Shown: in pieces, positions 1 to 11,835 of the stretch
Position numbering within the stretch: the stretch's first letter is position 1
Layout of the letters: each line of letters opens with the position of its first letter
DNA from: Halictus rubicundus
Taxonomy: Eukaryota; Arthropoda; Insecta; Hymenoptera; Halictidae
Assembly: GCF_050948215.1 (NCBI RefSeq)
Contig: NW_027488631.1
Span: forward strand, 620,001-684,000
Length of the DNA: 64,000 nt
Direction of reading: 5' to 3'
Translations under genes and position numbers: made by a program
The notes under the pieces: generated by a model
The model's database searches: none
What the model was told of the DNA's origin: nothing
What the model saw: the letters and a program-made list of their open reading frames with translations, nothing else

Positions 1-715
1 GGATAGGATAGGGTAGAGGATAGGATAAGATAGAGGATAGGATAGATAATTGGATAGGATAGAGGATAGGATAGAGCATTGGATAGGATTGAGGATATTA
101 TGGGATAGAGGATAGGATAGGATAGGAAAGGATAGAGGATAGGATAGGATAGAGGATAGGATAGGATAGAGGATAGGATAGGATAGAGGATAGGATTGGA
201 TGGAGGATAGGATAGGATTGAGGAAAGGATAGGATAGAGGATAGGATAGGATAGAGGATACGATAGGGTAGAGGATAGGATACGATAGAGGATTGGATAG
301 GATTCAGGATATTATGGGATAGAGGATAGGATAGGATAGGATAGGATAGAGGATAGGATAGGATAGGGAATAGGATAGGATACAGGATAGGATAGGATAG
401 AGGATAGGATAGGACAGAGGATAGGATAGGATAGAGAATAGAATAGGATAGAGGATATGATAGGATTGCGGATAGGATAGGATAGATGATAGGATAGGGT
501 AGAGGATAGGATAAGATAGAGGATAGGATAGGGTAGAGGATAGGATAAGATAGAGGATAGGATAGATAATTGGATAGGATAGAGGATAGGATAGAGCATT
601 GGATAGGATTGAGGATATTATGGGATAGAGGATAGGATAGGATAGGAAAGGATAGAGGATAGGATAGGATAGAGGATAGGATAGGATAGAGGATAGGATA
701 GGATAGAGGATAGGA
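1..715 (+). repeat. 520-bp tandem duplication, left copy cut by window edge
   Basis: Bases 1 to about 195 match 521 to about 715, including the shared variants GATAGATAATTGG and GAGCATTGG. The left copy is therefore the tail of a unit beginning outside the window. Confidence 0.85.
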
Positions 716-870
716 TACGATATTATACAGGATACGATTTTATAGACGATATAATAGGATAGAGCACCGGATTGGACATGGGATACGATATTATAGAGGA
801 TACGATATTAGAGAGGATAGGATAGAATAGAGAATATGATAGGATAGAGGATAGGATAGGATAGAGGATA
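171..870 (+). repeat. 700-bp block duplicated 19,920 bp away
   Basis: This stretch aligns with 20,091-20,790 at a constant offset of 19,920 bp, with about three or four substitutions seen by eye and no length change. It includes a GATTCAGG variant and a complete GCACCG element. Both edges end abruptly in ordinary 17-mers. Confidence 0.9.
716..815 (+). repeat. GCACCG element, copy 1
   Basis: This is a 100-bp stretch departing strongly from the 17-mer: TACGATATTATACAGG, then CGATTTTATAGACG, then GAGCACCGG, ACATGGG and two GATACGATATTA. It holds most of the C bases locally. This copy reads GCACCGGATTGG, a form shared only with the copy at 20,636. Function unknown. Confidence 0.9.
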
Positions 871-1140
871 AGATAGGATAGAGGATAGGATAGGATTGAG
901 GATAGGATAGGATAGAGGATAGGATAGAGGATTTGATAGGATAGAGGATACGATACGATAGAGGATAGGATAGGATAGAGGGTAGGATAGGACAGAGGAT
1001 AGGATAGAGGATTGGATAGGATAGAGGAGAGGATATGATAGAGGATAGGATAGGATAGAGGATAGGATAGGATTGAGGATAGGATTGGATACAGGATAGG
1101 ATAGGATAGAGGATAGGATAGAGGATAGGATAAAGGATTG
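816..1140 (+). repeat. 17-mer stretch with segment shared with 21.8-22.0 kb
   Basis: Ordinary satellite. Bases about 905-1,100 match about 21,826-22,038 (shared GATTTGATAGG, GGACAGAGG and GAGGAGAGG). The offset shifts from 20,921 to 20,938, a single 17-bp unit gained in the later copy. Confidence 0.8.
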
Positions 1141-1560
1141 GATAGGATAGAGGATACGATACGATAGAGGATAGGATAGGATAGGGGATAGGATAGGATT
1201 GACGATAGGATAGGATAGAGGATAGGATAGGATTGAGGATAGGATAGGATTGAGGATAGGATAGGATAGAGAATAGGATTGGATAGAGGATAGGATAGAG
1301 GATTGGATAGGATAGAGGATACGATACGATAGAGGGTAGGATAGGATAGAGAATAGGATAGGACAGAGGATAGGATAGGATAGAGGATAGGATAGGATAG
1401 AGGATTGGATAGGATTCAGGATATTATGGGATAGAGGATAGGATAGGATAGGATAGGATAGAGGATAGGATAGGATAGGGAATAGGATAGGAAACAGGAT
1501 AGGATAGGATAGAGGATAGGATAGGACAGAGGATAGGATAGGATAGAGGATAGGATAGTA
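1140..1560 (+). repeat. P segment, copy 1 (GATTGACG to GGGAATAGG)
   Basis: The order of variants is GGGGATAGG, GATTGACGATAGG, GAGAATAGGATTGG, TACGATACG, GGACAGAGG, GATTCAGG and GGGAATAGG. It aligns with 25,217-25,630 at offset 24,077. Related copies lie near 19.2, 22.8, 27.2 and 28.9 kb. This segment type occurs only at 0-1.6 and 18.6-29.3 kb, linking the two regions. Confidence 0.85.
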
Positions 1561-2276
1561 TAGAGGATAGGATGGGATACAGGATACGATAGGGGATTGG
1601 ATAGGATAGAGGATAGGATATTATAGAGGATAGGATAGGATTGAGGATAGGATAGGATAGTATGGAGAATAGGATAGGATAGAGGATAGTATAGGATAGA
1701 GGATAGGATAGGTTTGAGGACAGGATAGGAAAGGGGTTAGGATATGATAGAGGATAGGATAGGATAGAGGATAGGATAGGATTGCGGATAGGATAGGATA
1801 GGATAGAGGATACGATACGATAGAAGATAGGATTGGATAGAGGATAGGATAGGATAGAGGATATGATAGGTTAGGACAGAGGATAGGATAGGATTGAGGA
1901 TAGGATAGGATAGAGGATAGGATAGGTTTGAGGATCGGATAGGATAGAGGATAGGATAGGATAGACGATAGGATAGAGGATATTATAGGATAGAGGATAG
2001 GATAGGATTGAGGATAGGATAGGATAGAGAATAGGATAGGATAGAGGATAGGATAGGATAGAAGATAGGATAGAGGATAGGATACGATAGAGAATAGGAT
2101 AGGATAGAGGATAGGATAGTATAGAGGATAGGATAGAGGATACGATACGATAGAGGATAGGATAGGATAGAGGGTAGGATAGAGGATTGGATAGGATTGA
2201 GTATAGGATAGAGGATTGGATAGGATAGAGGATTGGATAGAGGATAGGATAGGATATATGATATTATAGGATGGAG
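1560..2276 (+). repeat. Variant-rich 17-mer stretch
   Basis: Satellite with scattered TACGATACG, GGTTTGAGG and GATAGACG variants. I could not assign it to a larger unit. Nothing else is visible here. Confidence 0.7.
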
Positions 2277-3111
2277 GATACGATATTATAGAGGATAGGA
2301 TAGGATAGACGATAGGATAGGATTGAGGATAGCATAGGATTGAGGATAGGATAGGATAGAGAATAGGATAGGATAGAGGATAGGATAGGATAGAGGATAG
2401 GATAGAGGATACGATACGATAGAGGATAGGATAGGATAAGGAATAGGATGGGATACATGATAGCATAGGATAGAGGATTGGATAGGATAGATGATAGGAT
2501 AGAGGATTGGATAGGATTGAGGATATTATGGGATAGAGGATAGGATAGGGTAGGACAGGATAGAGGATAGGATAGTATAGAGAATAGAATAGGATAGAGG
2601 ATAGGATAGGGGATTGGATAGGATAGAGGATAGGAGACGATGGAGGATAGGATAGGATAGAGGATACGATAGAGGATAGGATTGAGGATATTATGGGATA
2701 GAGGATAGGATATGATAGGATAGGATAGAGGATAGGATAGGATAGATGATAGGATAGGATATATGATATTATAGGATGTAGGGTGCGATATTATAGAGGA
2801 TAGGATAGGATAGACGATAGGATAGGGAATTGGATAGGATAGAGGATATGTTCGGATAGAGAATAGGTTGGAGGATACGATATTATAGAGGATAGGATAG
2901 GATAGACGATAGGATAGGATTGAGGATAGCATAGGATTGAGGATAGGATAGGATAGAGAATAGGATAGGATAGAGGATAGGATAGGATAGAGGATAGGAT
3001 AGAGGATACGATACGATAGAGGATAGGATAGGATAAGGAATAGGATAGGATACATGATAGCATAGGATAGAGGATTGGATAGGATAGATGATAGGATAGA
3101 GGATTGGATTG
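2277..3111 (+). repeat. 597-bp spaced duplication
   Basis: Bases 2,277-2,514 match 2,874-3,111 at offset 597, sharing TATTATAGAGG, GATAGCATAGG, AAGGAATAGG and GATACATGATAGC. The material between is satellite containing GGATATATGATATTATAGG motifs and does not repeat. Confidence 0.85.
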
Positions 3112-3759
3112 GATAGAGGATACGATACGATAGAGGATAGGATAGTATAGAGGGTAGGATAGAGGATTGGATAGGATAGAGGATACGATACGATAGAGGA
3201 TAGGATAGGATAGAGGATAGGATAGGATTGAGGATATGATAGGATAAAGAATAGGATAGGATAGAGGATAGGATGGGATAGAGGATAGGATAGGATTGGA
3301 GATAGGATAGGATAGATGATAGGATAGGATAGAGGATCGGATAGGATAGAGGATAGGATAGAGGATTGGATAGGGTTGTGGATATCATGGGATAGAGGAT
3401 AGGATAGGATAGGATAGGATAGAGGATAGGATAGAATAGAAGATAGGATAAGATAGAGGATAGGATAGGATAGAGGATAGGATAGGATAAAGGATAGGAT
3501 AGGATAGAGGATAGGATACGATAGAGAATAGAATAGGATAGAGGATAGGATAGGATTGCGGATAGGATAGGATAGATGATAGGATAGAGGATTGAATAGG
3601 ATAGAGGATACGATACGATAGAGGATAGGATAGGATAGAGGGTAGGATAGAGAATTGGATAGGATAGAGGATAAGATAGGATAGAGGATAGGATATGATA
3701 GAGGATAGGACAGGATTTAGGATAGGATAGGATAGAGGATAGGATAGGATAGAGGATAG
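3112..3759 (+). repeat. 17-mer stretch, no larger unit assigned
   Basis: Ordinary satellite with TACGATACG pairs, GATTGTGGATATC and GATTGCGG variants. No gene or other feature seen. Confidence 0.7.
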
Positions 3760-4091
3760 GATAGAGGATATTATAGGAGAGAGGATATTATAGGATAGAG
3801 GATAGGATAGGATTGAGGATAGGATTGGATACAGGATCGGATAGGATATATGATATTATAGGTTATGAGGATACGATATTATAGAGGATAGGATAGGATA
3901 GAGGATAGGATAGGGTAGAGGATAGGATAGAGGATATTATAGGAGAGAGGACATTATAGGATAGAGGATAGGATAGGATTGAGGATAGGATTGGATACAG
4001 GATCGGATAGGATATATGATATTATAGGTTTTGAGGATACGATATTATAGAGGATAGGATAGGATAGATGATAGGGTAGGATAGAGGATAG
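3760..4091 (+). repeat. Tandem dimer of a 166-bp unit
   Basis: Two copies at a 166-bp offset run GGAGAGAGG, GATTGAGGATAGG, TTGGATACAGGATCGG, GGATATATGATATTATAGG and GGATACGATATTATAGAGG. The GGTTATGAGG of the first copy is GGTTTTGAGG in the second. A third copy lies at about 61,270-61,400, also with GGTTTTGAGG, 57 kb away. The length is close to nucleosomal satellite monomers, but with so few copies this may be coincidence. Confidence 0.85.
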
Positions 4092-4435
4092 GATAGAGGA
4101 TAGGATAGAGGATTGGATAGGATTGAGGATATTATGGGATAGAGGATAGGATAGGATAAAGGATAGGATAGGATAGATGATAGGATAGCATAGAGGATTG
4201 GATAGGATAGAGGATAGGATAGGGTAGTGGATAGGATAAGATAGAGGATAGGATAAGGTAGAGGAAAAGATAAGATAGAGGATAGGATAGAATAGAGTAC
4301 AGGATAGTATAGAGGATAAGATAATATAGAGAATAGGATAGGATAGAGGATAGGATAGGATAGATGATAGGATAGGATTGAGGATAGAATAGGATAGATG
4401 ATAGGATAGGATAGAGGATAGGATAGGATAGAGGA
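4092..4435 (+). repeat. 17-mer stretch
   Basis: Satellite with AAGATAGAGG, GGGTAGAGG and GAGTACAGGATAGTATAG variants, the same set that marks blocks at 18.4, 32.8 and 38.4 kb. No other feature. Confidence 0.7.
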
Positions 4436-4535
4436 TACGATATTATACAGGATACGATTTTATAGACGATATTATAGGATAGAGCACCGGATAGGACATG
4501 GGATACTATATTGTAGAGGATACGATATTATAGAT
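4436..4535 (+). repeat. GCACCG element, copy 2
   Basis: Same layout as copy 1, but the tail reads GGATACTATATTGTAG, two substitutions not seen in other copies. This suggests an older, separate lineage. Confidence 0.88.
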
Positions 4536-5079
4536 GATAGGATAGGATAGAGAATATGATAGGATAGAGGATAGGATAGGATAGAGGATAGGATAGGATA
4601 GAGGATAGGATAGGATAGAGAATAGGATAGGTTAGAGGATAGGATAGGATAGAGGGTAGGATAGGATAGAGGATAGGATAGGATAGCGGAGAGGATAGGA
4701 TAGAGGATCGGATAGGATAGAGGATTGGATAGGATAGAGGATAGGATAGGATAGAGGATAGGATAGGGGATAGGATAGGATAGAAAATAGGATAGGATAG
4801 AGGATAGGATAGGGGATAGGATAGGATAGAGGATAGGATAGGATAGCGGCTAGGATAGGATAGAGTATGGAATAGGATAGAGGATAGTATCGGATAGAGG
4901 ATAGGATAGGGGATTGGATAGGATAGAAGATAGGATAGGATAGAGGATAGGACATATGATTGGATAGGATAGACGATAGGATAGGATAGAGGATAGAATA
5001 GGATAGAGGATAGGATAGAGGATAGGATAGAGGATAGGATAGAGGATAGGATAGTGGATAGGATAGAGGATTGGATAGG
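4536..5079 (+). repeat. 17-mer stretch with short 12-bp units
   Basis: Plain satellite, with 12-bp units more common near 5.0 kb. GATAGCGG and GAGTATGG variants near 4.85 kb foreshadow the box cluster downstream. Confidence 0.7.
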
Positions 5080-5925
5080 ATAGAGGATATTTAAGGAAAG
5101 AGGATATGATATGCTAGAGGATACGATATTATAGAGGATAGGATAGGATAGAGGATCGGATAGGATAGAGGATTGGATAGGGGATAGGATAGGATAGAGA
5201 ATAGGATAGGATAGAGGATAGGATAGGGGATTGGATAGGATAGAGGATAGGAGACGATGGAGGATAGCATAGGATAGAGGATATAATAGGATAGAGGATA
5301 GGATAGGATAGAGGATAGGATAGGATAGAGGATTGGATAGTATAGACGATAGGATAGGATAGAGGATCGGATAGGATAGAGGATAGGATAGGATAGAGGA
5401 TTGGATAGGATAGATGATAGGATAGGATAGAGGATCGGATAGGATCGAGGATAGGATAGGATAGAGGATATTTAAGGAAAGAGGATATGATATGCTAGAG
5501 GATACGATATTACAGAGGATCGGATAGGATAGAGGATCGGATAGGATAGAGGATTGGATAGGGGATAGGATAGGATAGAGAATAGGATAGGATAGAGGAT
5601 AGGATAGGGGATTGGATAGGATAGAGGATAGGAGACGATGGAGGATAGCATAGGATAGAGGATATAATAGGATAGAGGATAGGATAGGATAGAGGATAGG
5701 ATAGGATAGAGGATTGGATAGTATAGACGATATGATAGGATAGAGGATCGGATAGGATAGAGGATAGGATAGGATAGAGGATTGGATAGGATAGACGATA
5801 GGATAGGATAGAGGATCGGATAGGATCGAGGATAGGATAGGATAGAGGATATTTAAGGAAAGAGGATATGATATGCTAGAGGATACGATATTACAGAGGA
5901 TAGGATAGGATAGAGGATCGGATAG
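5080..5925 (+). repeat. 381-bp tandem unit, two full copies and a third start
   Basis: ATTTAAGGAAAGAGG followed by GATATGCTAG recurs at 5,091, 5,472 and 5,853, exactly 381 bp apart. Copies 1 and 2 match throughout, including GGAGACGATGG and GAGGATATAATAGG. Copy 3 stops matching after about 80 bp. Single-base differences exist (for example ATTATAGAGG versus ATTACAGAGG). Confidence 0.9.
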
Positions 5926-7270
5926 GATAGAGGATAGAATAGGATAGAGGATAGGATAGGATAGAGGATAGGATTGGATAGAGGATAGGATAGGGGATAG
6001 GATAGGATAGGATAGAGGATAGTATAGGATAGAGGATTGGATAGGATAGACGTTAGGATAGGATAGAGGATAGATTAGGATAGAGGATAGGATAGAGGAT
6101 AGGATAGACGTTAGGATAGGATAGAGGATAGAATAGGATAGAGGATAGGATAGAGGATAGGATAGAGGATTGGATAGGATAGAGGATATTATAGGAAAGA
6201 GGATATGATATGCTAGAGGCTACGATATTATAGAGGATAGGATAGGGGATTGGATAGGATAGAGGATAGGATTGGATAGAGGATAGGAGACGATGGAGGA
6301 TAGGATAGGATAGAGGATAGGATAGGATAGAGGATAGGATGGGATAGAGGATAGGATAGGATAGAGGATATTATAGGAATGAGCATATGATATGCTAGAG
6401 GATACGATATTATAGAGCATAGGATAGGATAGAGGATCGGATAGGATAGAGGATTGGATAGGATAGAGGATAGGATAGGATAGAGGATAGGATAGGATAG
6501 AGGATAGGATAGGATAGCGGATAGGATAGGATAGAGAATGGAATAGGATAGAGGATAGTATCGGATAGAGGATAGGATAGGGGATTGGATAGGATAGAGG
6601 ATATTATAGGAAAGAGGATATGATATGCTAGAGGATACGATATTGTAGAGGGTAGGATAGGACAGAGGATCGGATATGATAGAGGATTGGATAGGATAGA
6701 GGATAGGATAGGATAGAGGATATTATAGGAATGAGCATATGATATGCTAGAGGATACGATATTATAGAGCATAGGATAGGATAGAGGATCGGATAGGATA
6801 GAGGATTGGATAGGATAGAGGATAGGATAGGATAGAGGATAGGATAGGATAGAGGATAGGATAGGATAGCGGATAGGATAGGATAGAGAATGGAATAGGA
6901 TAGAGGATAGTATCGGATAGAGGATAGGATAGGGGATTGGATAGGATAGAGGATTGGATAGGATAGAGGATAGGATAGGATAGAGGATATTATAGGAATG
7001 AGCATATGATATGCTAGAGGATACGATATTATAGAGCATAGGATAGGATAGAGGATCGGATAGGATAGAGGATTGGATAGGATAGAGGATAGGATAGGAT
7101 AGAGGATAGGATAGGATAGAGGATAGGATAGGATAGCGGATAGGATAGGATAGAGAATGGAATAGGATAGAGGATAGTATCGGATAGAGGATAGGATAGG
7201 GGATTGGATAGGATAGAGGATATTATAGGAAAGAGGATATGATATGCTAGAGGATACGATATTATAGAGG
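5926..7270 (+). repeat. GATATGCTAG box cluster 1
   Basis: With the 381-bp units just upstream, nine GATATGCTAG boxes occur here, with ATGC at 5,111, 5,492, 5,873, 6,210, 6,392, 6,625, 6,744, 7,011 and 7,244. The copies at 6,392, 6,744 and 7,011 have GAGCATATG upstream and so form the dyad AGCATATGATATGCT. Spacings 119 and 233 bp recur and are the same as in the 23-31 kb clusters. GATAGCGG and GAGAATGGAATAGG lie between boxes. Confidence 0.9.
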
Positions 7271-8079
7271 ATATTATAGGATAGAGGATCGGATAGGATA
7301 GAGGATTGGATAGGATAGAGGATAGGATAGGATAGAGGATAGGATTGGGTAGAGGATAGGATAGGATAGTGGATAGGATAGGATAGAGTATGGAATAGGA
7401 TAGAGGATAGGATAGGATAGAGGATAGGATAGGATAGAGGATAGGATAGGATAGAGGATAGGATAGGATAGAGGATAGGATAGGATAGAGGATAGGATAG
7501 GATATAGGATAGGATAGGATAGAGGATTGGATAGGATAGAGGATAGGATAGTGGATTGGATAGAGGATTGGATAGTATAAAGGATAGGAGAGGATAGAGG
7601 ATAGGATAGTATTGAGGATAGGATAGGATAGCTGATAGGATAGGATATAGGATAGGATAGGATATAGGATAGGATAGGATAGAGGATAGGATAGATAGAG
7701 GATAGGATAGGATAGAGGATATGATAGGATAGAGGATAGGATAGGATAGAGGAGAGGATAGGATAGAGGATAGGATAGGATAGAGGATAGGATAGATAGA
7801 GGATAGGATAGGATAGAGGATAGGCTAGATAGAGGATAGGATAGGATAGAGGATATGATAGGATAGAGGATAGGATAGGATAGAGGATAGGATAGGATAG
7901 AGGATAGGACAGGATAGAGGGTAGGACAGGATAGAGGATAGGAGAGGATAGAGGATAGGATAGGATAGAGGATAGGGTAGGATGGAGGATAGGATAGGAT
8001 AGAGGATAGGATAGGATAGAGGATAGGATAGGATAGAGGATTGGATAGGATAGAGGATAGGATAGGATAGAGGATAGGA
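7271..8079 (+). repeat. Near-uniform 17-mer array
   Basis: Long runs of unchanged 17-mers, broken by GATAGATAGAGG (a pentamer short by one G), GATATAGG and GATAGCTGATAGG (7,631). The least variant-rich DNA in the window starts here. Confidence 0.85.
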
Positions 8080-9022
8080 TAGGATAGAGGATAGGATATA
8101 GGATTGGGTAGGGTAGAGGATCGGATAGGATAGAGGATAGGATAGGATAGAGGATAGGAGAGGATAGAGGATAGGATAGGATTGAGGATAGGATAGGATA
8201 GCTGATAGGATAGGATAGAGGATAGGATAGGATAGAGGATAGGATAGGATAGAGGATAGGATAGATAGAGGATAGGATAGGATAGAGGATAGGCTAGATA
8301 GAGGATAGGATAGGATAGAGGATATGATAGGATAGAGGATAGGATAGGATAGAGGATAGGATAGGATAGAGGATAGGACAGGATAGAGGGTAGGACAGGA
8401 TAGAGGATAGGATATAGGATTGGGTAGGGTAGAGGATCGGATAGGATAGAGGTTTGGATAGGATAGAGGATTGGATAGATGACTGGATAGTATAAAGGAT
8501 AGGAGAGGATAGAGGATAGGATAGGATTGAGGATAGGATAGGATAGCTGATAGGATAGGATAGAGGATAGGATAGGATAGAGGATAGGATAGATAGAGGA
8601 TAGGATAGATAGAGGATAGGATAGGATAGAGGATATGATAGGATAGAGGATAGGACAGGATAGAGGGTAGGACAGGATAGAGGATAGGATAGGATAGAGG
8701 ATAGGATATAGGAATGGGTAGGGTAGAGGATCGGATAGGATAGAGGATAGGATAGGATAGAGGATAGGAGAGGATAGAGGATAGGATAGGATTGAGGATA
8801 GGATAGGATAGCTGATAGGATAGGATAGAGGATAGGATAGGATAGAGGATAGGATAGGATAGAGGATAGGATAGATAGAGGATAGGATAGGATAGAGGAT
8901 AGGCTAGATAGAGGATAGGATAGGATAGAGGATATGATAGGATAGAGGATAGGATAGGATAGAGGATAGGATAGGATAGAGGATAGGACAGGATAGAGGG
9001 TAGGACAGGATAGAGGATAGGA
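8080..9022 (+). repeat. 610-bp offset duplication with GGGTAGGG motif
   Basis: Bases 8,080-8,412 match 8,690-9,022 at offset 610. Shared markers are TTGGGTAGGGTAGAGG (ATGGG in the second copy), GATCGG, GATAGCTGATAGG and GGCTAGATAGAGG. A third GGGTAGGG at 8,422 begins a partial copy. Confidence 0.85.
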
Positions 9023-9570
9023 TAGGATAGAGGATAGGATAGGATAGAGGATAGGGTAGGATGGAGGATAGGATAGGATAGAGGATAGGATAGGATAGAG
9101 GATAGGATAGGATAGAGGATTGGATAGGATAGAGGATAGGATAGGATAGAGGATAGGATAGGATAGAGGATAGGATAGGATAGAGGATTGGATAGGATAG
9201 AGGATAGAATAGGATAGAGGATAGGATAGGATAGAGGATAGGATTGGATAGACGATAGGATAGGGGATAGGATAGGATAGGATAGGATAGAGAATAGGAT
9301 AGGATAGAGGATAGGATAGGGGATTGGATAGGATAGAGGATAGGAGACGATGGAGGATAGGATAGGATAGAGGATAGGATAGAGGATAGGATAGGATAGA
9401 GGATAGGATAGGATAGAGAATAGGATAGGATAGAGGATAGGATAGGGGATTGGATAGGATAGAGGATAGGAGACGATGGAGGATAGGATAGGATAGAGGA
9501 TAGGATAGAGGATAGGATAGAGGATAGGATAGGATAGAGGCTAGGATAGGATAGAGGATTGGATAGGATC

Positions 9571-9719
9571 GACCTTAGGATAGGATAGAGGATAGAGTAG
9601 GATAGAGGATAGGATAGAGTATAGGGTAGAGGATTGGATAGGATAGAGGATATTATAGGATAACGGATAGGATAGGATAGAGTATAGAATAGGATAGAGG
9701 ATACAATCGGATGGGTAGG
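9571..9719 (+). repeat. GACCTT element 1 (haplotype A)
   Basis: A 149-bp stretch from GACCTTAGG to ATCGGATGGGTAGG, with GAGTAGG, GAGTATAGGG, ATTATAGGATAACGG and GATACAATCGG between. Haplotype A has CTAGGATAGG just upstream and AACGGATAGG inside, a combination seen only here. No coding or RNA feature recognised. Confidence 0.9.
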
Positions 9720-10494
9720 ATAGAGGATAGGATAGGATAGAGGATAGGATAGGATAGAGGATAGGATAGGATAGAGGATAGGATAGATAGAGGATAGGAT
9801 AGGATAGAGGATAGGCTAGATAGAGGATAGGATAGGATAGAGGATATGATAGGATAGAGGATAGGATAGGATAGAGGATAGGATAGGATAGAGGATAGGA
9901 CAGGATAGAGGGTAGGACAGGATAGAGGATAGGATAGGATAGAGGATAGGATAGGATAGAGGATAGGGTAGGATGGAGGATAGGATAGGATAGAGGATAG
10001 GATAGGATAGAGGATAGGATAGGATAGAGGATTGGATAGGATAGAGGATAGGATAGGATAGAGGATAGGATAGGATAGAGGATAGGATAGGATAGAGGAT
10101 TGGATAGGATAGAGGATAGAATAGGATAGAGGATAGGATAGGATAGAGGATAGGATTGGATAGACGATAGGATAGGGGATAGGATAGGATAGGATAGGAT
10201 AGAGAATAGGATAGGATAGAGGATAGGATAGGGGATTGGATAGGATAGAGGATAGGAGACGATGGAGGATAGGATAGGATAGAGGATAGGATAGAGGATA
10301 GGATAGAGGATAGGATAGGATAGAGGATAGGATAGGATAGAGAATAGGATAGGATAGAGGATAGGATAGGGGATTGGATAGGATAGAGGATAGGAGACGA
10401 TGGAGGATAGGATAGGATAGAGGATAGGATAGAGGATAGGATAGAGGATAGGATAGGATAGAGGCTAGGATAGGATAGAGGATTGGATAGGATC

Positions 10495-10643
10495 GACCTT
10501 AGGATAGGATAGAGGATAGAGTAGGATAGAGGATAGGATAGAGTATAGGGTAGAGGATTGGATAGGATAGAGGATATTATAGGATAACGGACAGGATAGG
10601 ATAGAGTATAGAATAGGATAGAGGATACAATCGGATGGGTAGG
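10495..10643 (+). repeat. GACCTT element 2 (haplotype B)
   Basis: Also 149 bp. Upstream CTAGGATAGG with internal AACGGACAGG defines haplotype B, shared with 13,741 and 31,363. Confidence 0.9.
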
Positions 10644-11435
10644 ATAGAGGATAGGATAGGATAGAGGATAGGATAGGATAGAGGATAGGATAGGATAGAG
10701 GATAGGATAGGATAGAGGATAGGACAGGATAGAGGGTAGGACAGGATAGAGGATAGGATAGGATAGAGGATAGGATAGGATAGAGGATAGGATAGGATAG
10801 AGGATAGGATAGGATAGAGGATAGGACAGGATAGAGGGTAGGACAGGATAGAGGATAGGATAGGATAGAGGATAGGATAGGATAGAGGATAGGATATAGG
10901 ATTGGGTAGGGTAGAGGATCGGATAGGATAGAGGATAGGATAGGATAGAGGATAGGAGAGGATAGAGGATAGGATAGGATTGAGGATAGGATAGGATAGC
11001 TGATAGGATAGGATAGAGGATAGGATAGGATAGAGGATAGGATAGATAGAGGATAGGATAGGATAGAGGATAGGATAGATAGAGGATAGGATAGGATAGA
11101 GGATATGATAGGATAGAGGATAGGATAGGATAGAGGATAGGATAGGATAGAGGATAGGACAGGATAGAGGGTAGGACAGGATAGAGGATAGGATAGGATA
11201 GAGGATAGGAGACGATGGAGGATAGGATAGGATAGAGGATAGGATAGAGGATAGGATAGGATAGAGGATAGGATAGGATAGAGAATAGGATAGGATAGAG
11301 GATAGGATAGGGGATTGGATAGGATAGAGGATAGGAGACGATGGAGGATAGGATAGGATAGAGGATAGGATAGAGGATAGGATAGAGGATAGGATAGGAT
11401 AGAGGCTAGGATAGTATAGAGGATTGGATAGGATC

Positions 11436-11584
11436 GACCTTAGGATAGGATAGAGGATAGAGTAGGATAGAGGATAGGATAGAGTATAGGGTAGAGGATT
11501 GGATAGGATAGAGGATATTATAGGATAACGGATAGGATAGGATAGAGTATAGAATAGGATAGAGGATACAATCGGATGGGTAGG
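11436..11584 (+). repeat. GACCTT element 3 (haplotype C)
   Basis: Also 149 bp. Upstream CTAGGATAGTATAG with internal AACGGATAGG defines haplotype C, shared with 34,563 and 40,507. Confidence 0.9.
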
Positions 11585-11835
11585 ATAGAGGATAGGATAG
11601 GATAGAGGATAGGATAGGATAGAGGATAGGATAGGATAGAGGATTGGATAGGATAGAGGATAGGATAGGGTAGAGGATAGGATAGGGTAGAGGATAGGAT
11701 AGGATAGAGGATATGATAGGATAGAGGATAGGATAGGATAGAGGATAGGATAGGATAGAGGATAGGATAGGATAGAGGATAGGATAGGATAGAGGATAGG
11801 ATAGGATAGAGGATAGGATAGGATAGAGGATAGGA

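Larger units (their letters stand above)
8867..11835 (+). repeat. Higher-order repeat, about 0.92-0.94 kb unit, three copies
   Basis: Three successive units each end in the 149-bp GACCTT element, at 9,571, 10,495 and 11,436 (spacings 924 and 941 bp). Unit content in order: GATAGATAGAGG, GGACAGGATAGAGGG, GGGTAGGATGG, GACGATAGGATAGGGG, GGAGACGATGG twice, GAGGCTAGG, then the element. Unit 3 replaces part of this with GGGTAGGG and CTGATAGG DNA like 8.1-8.8 kb. After about 11,585 plain 17-mers follow. Confidence 0.85.
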
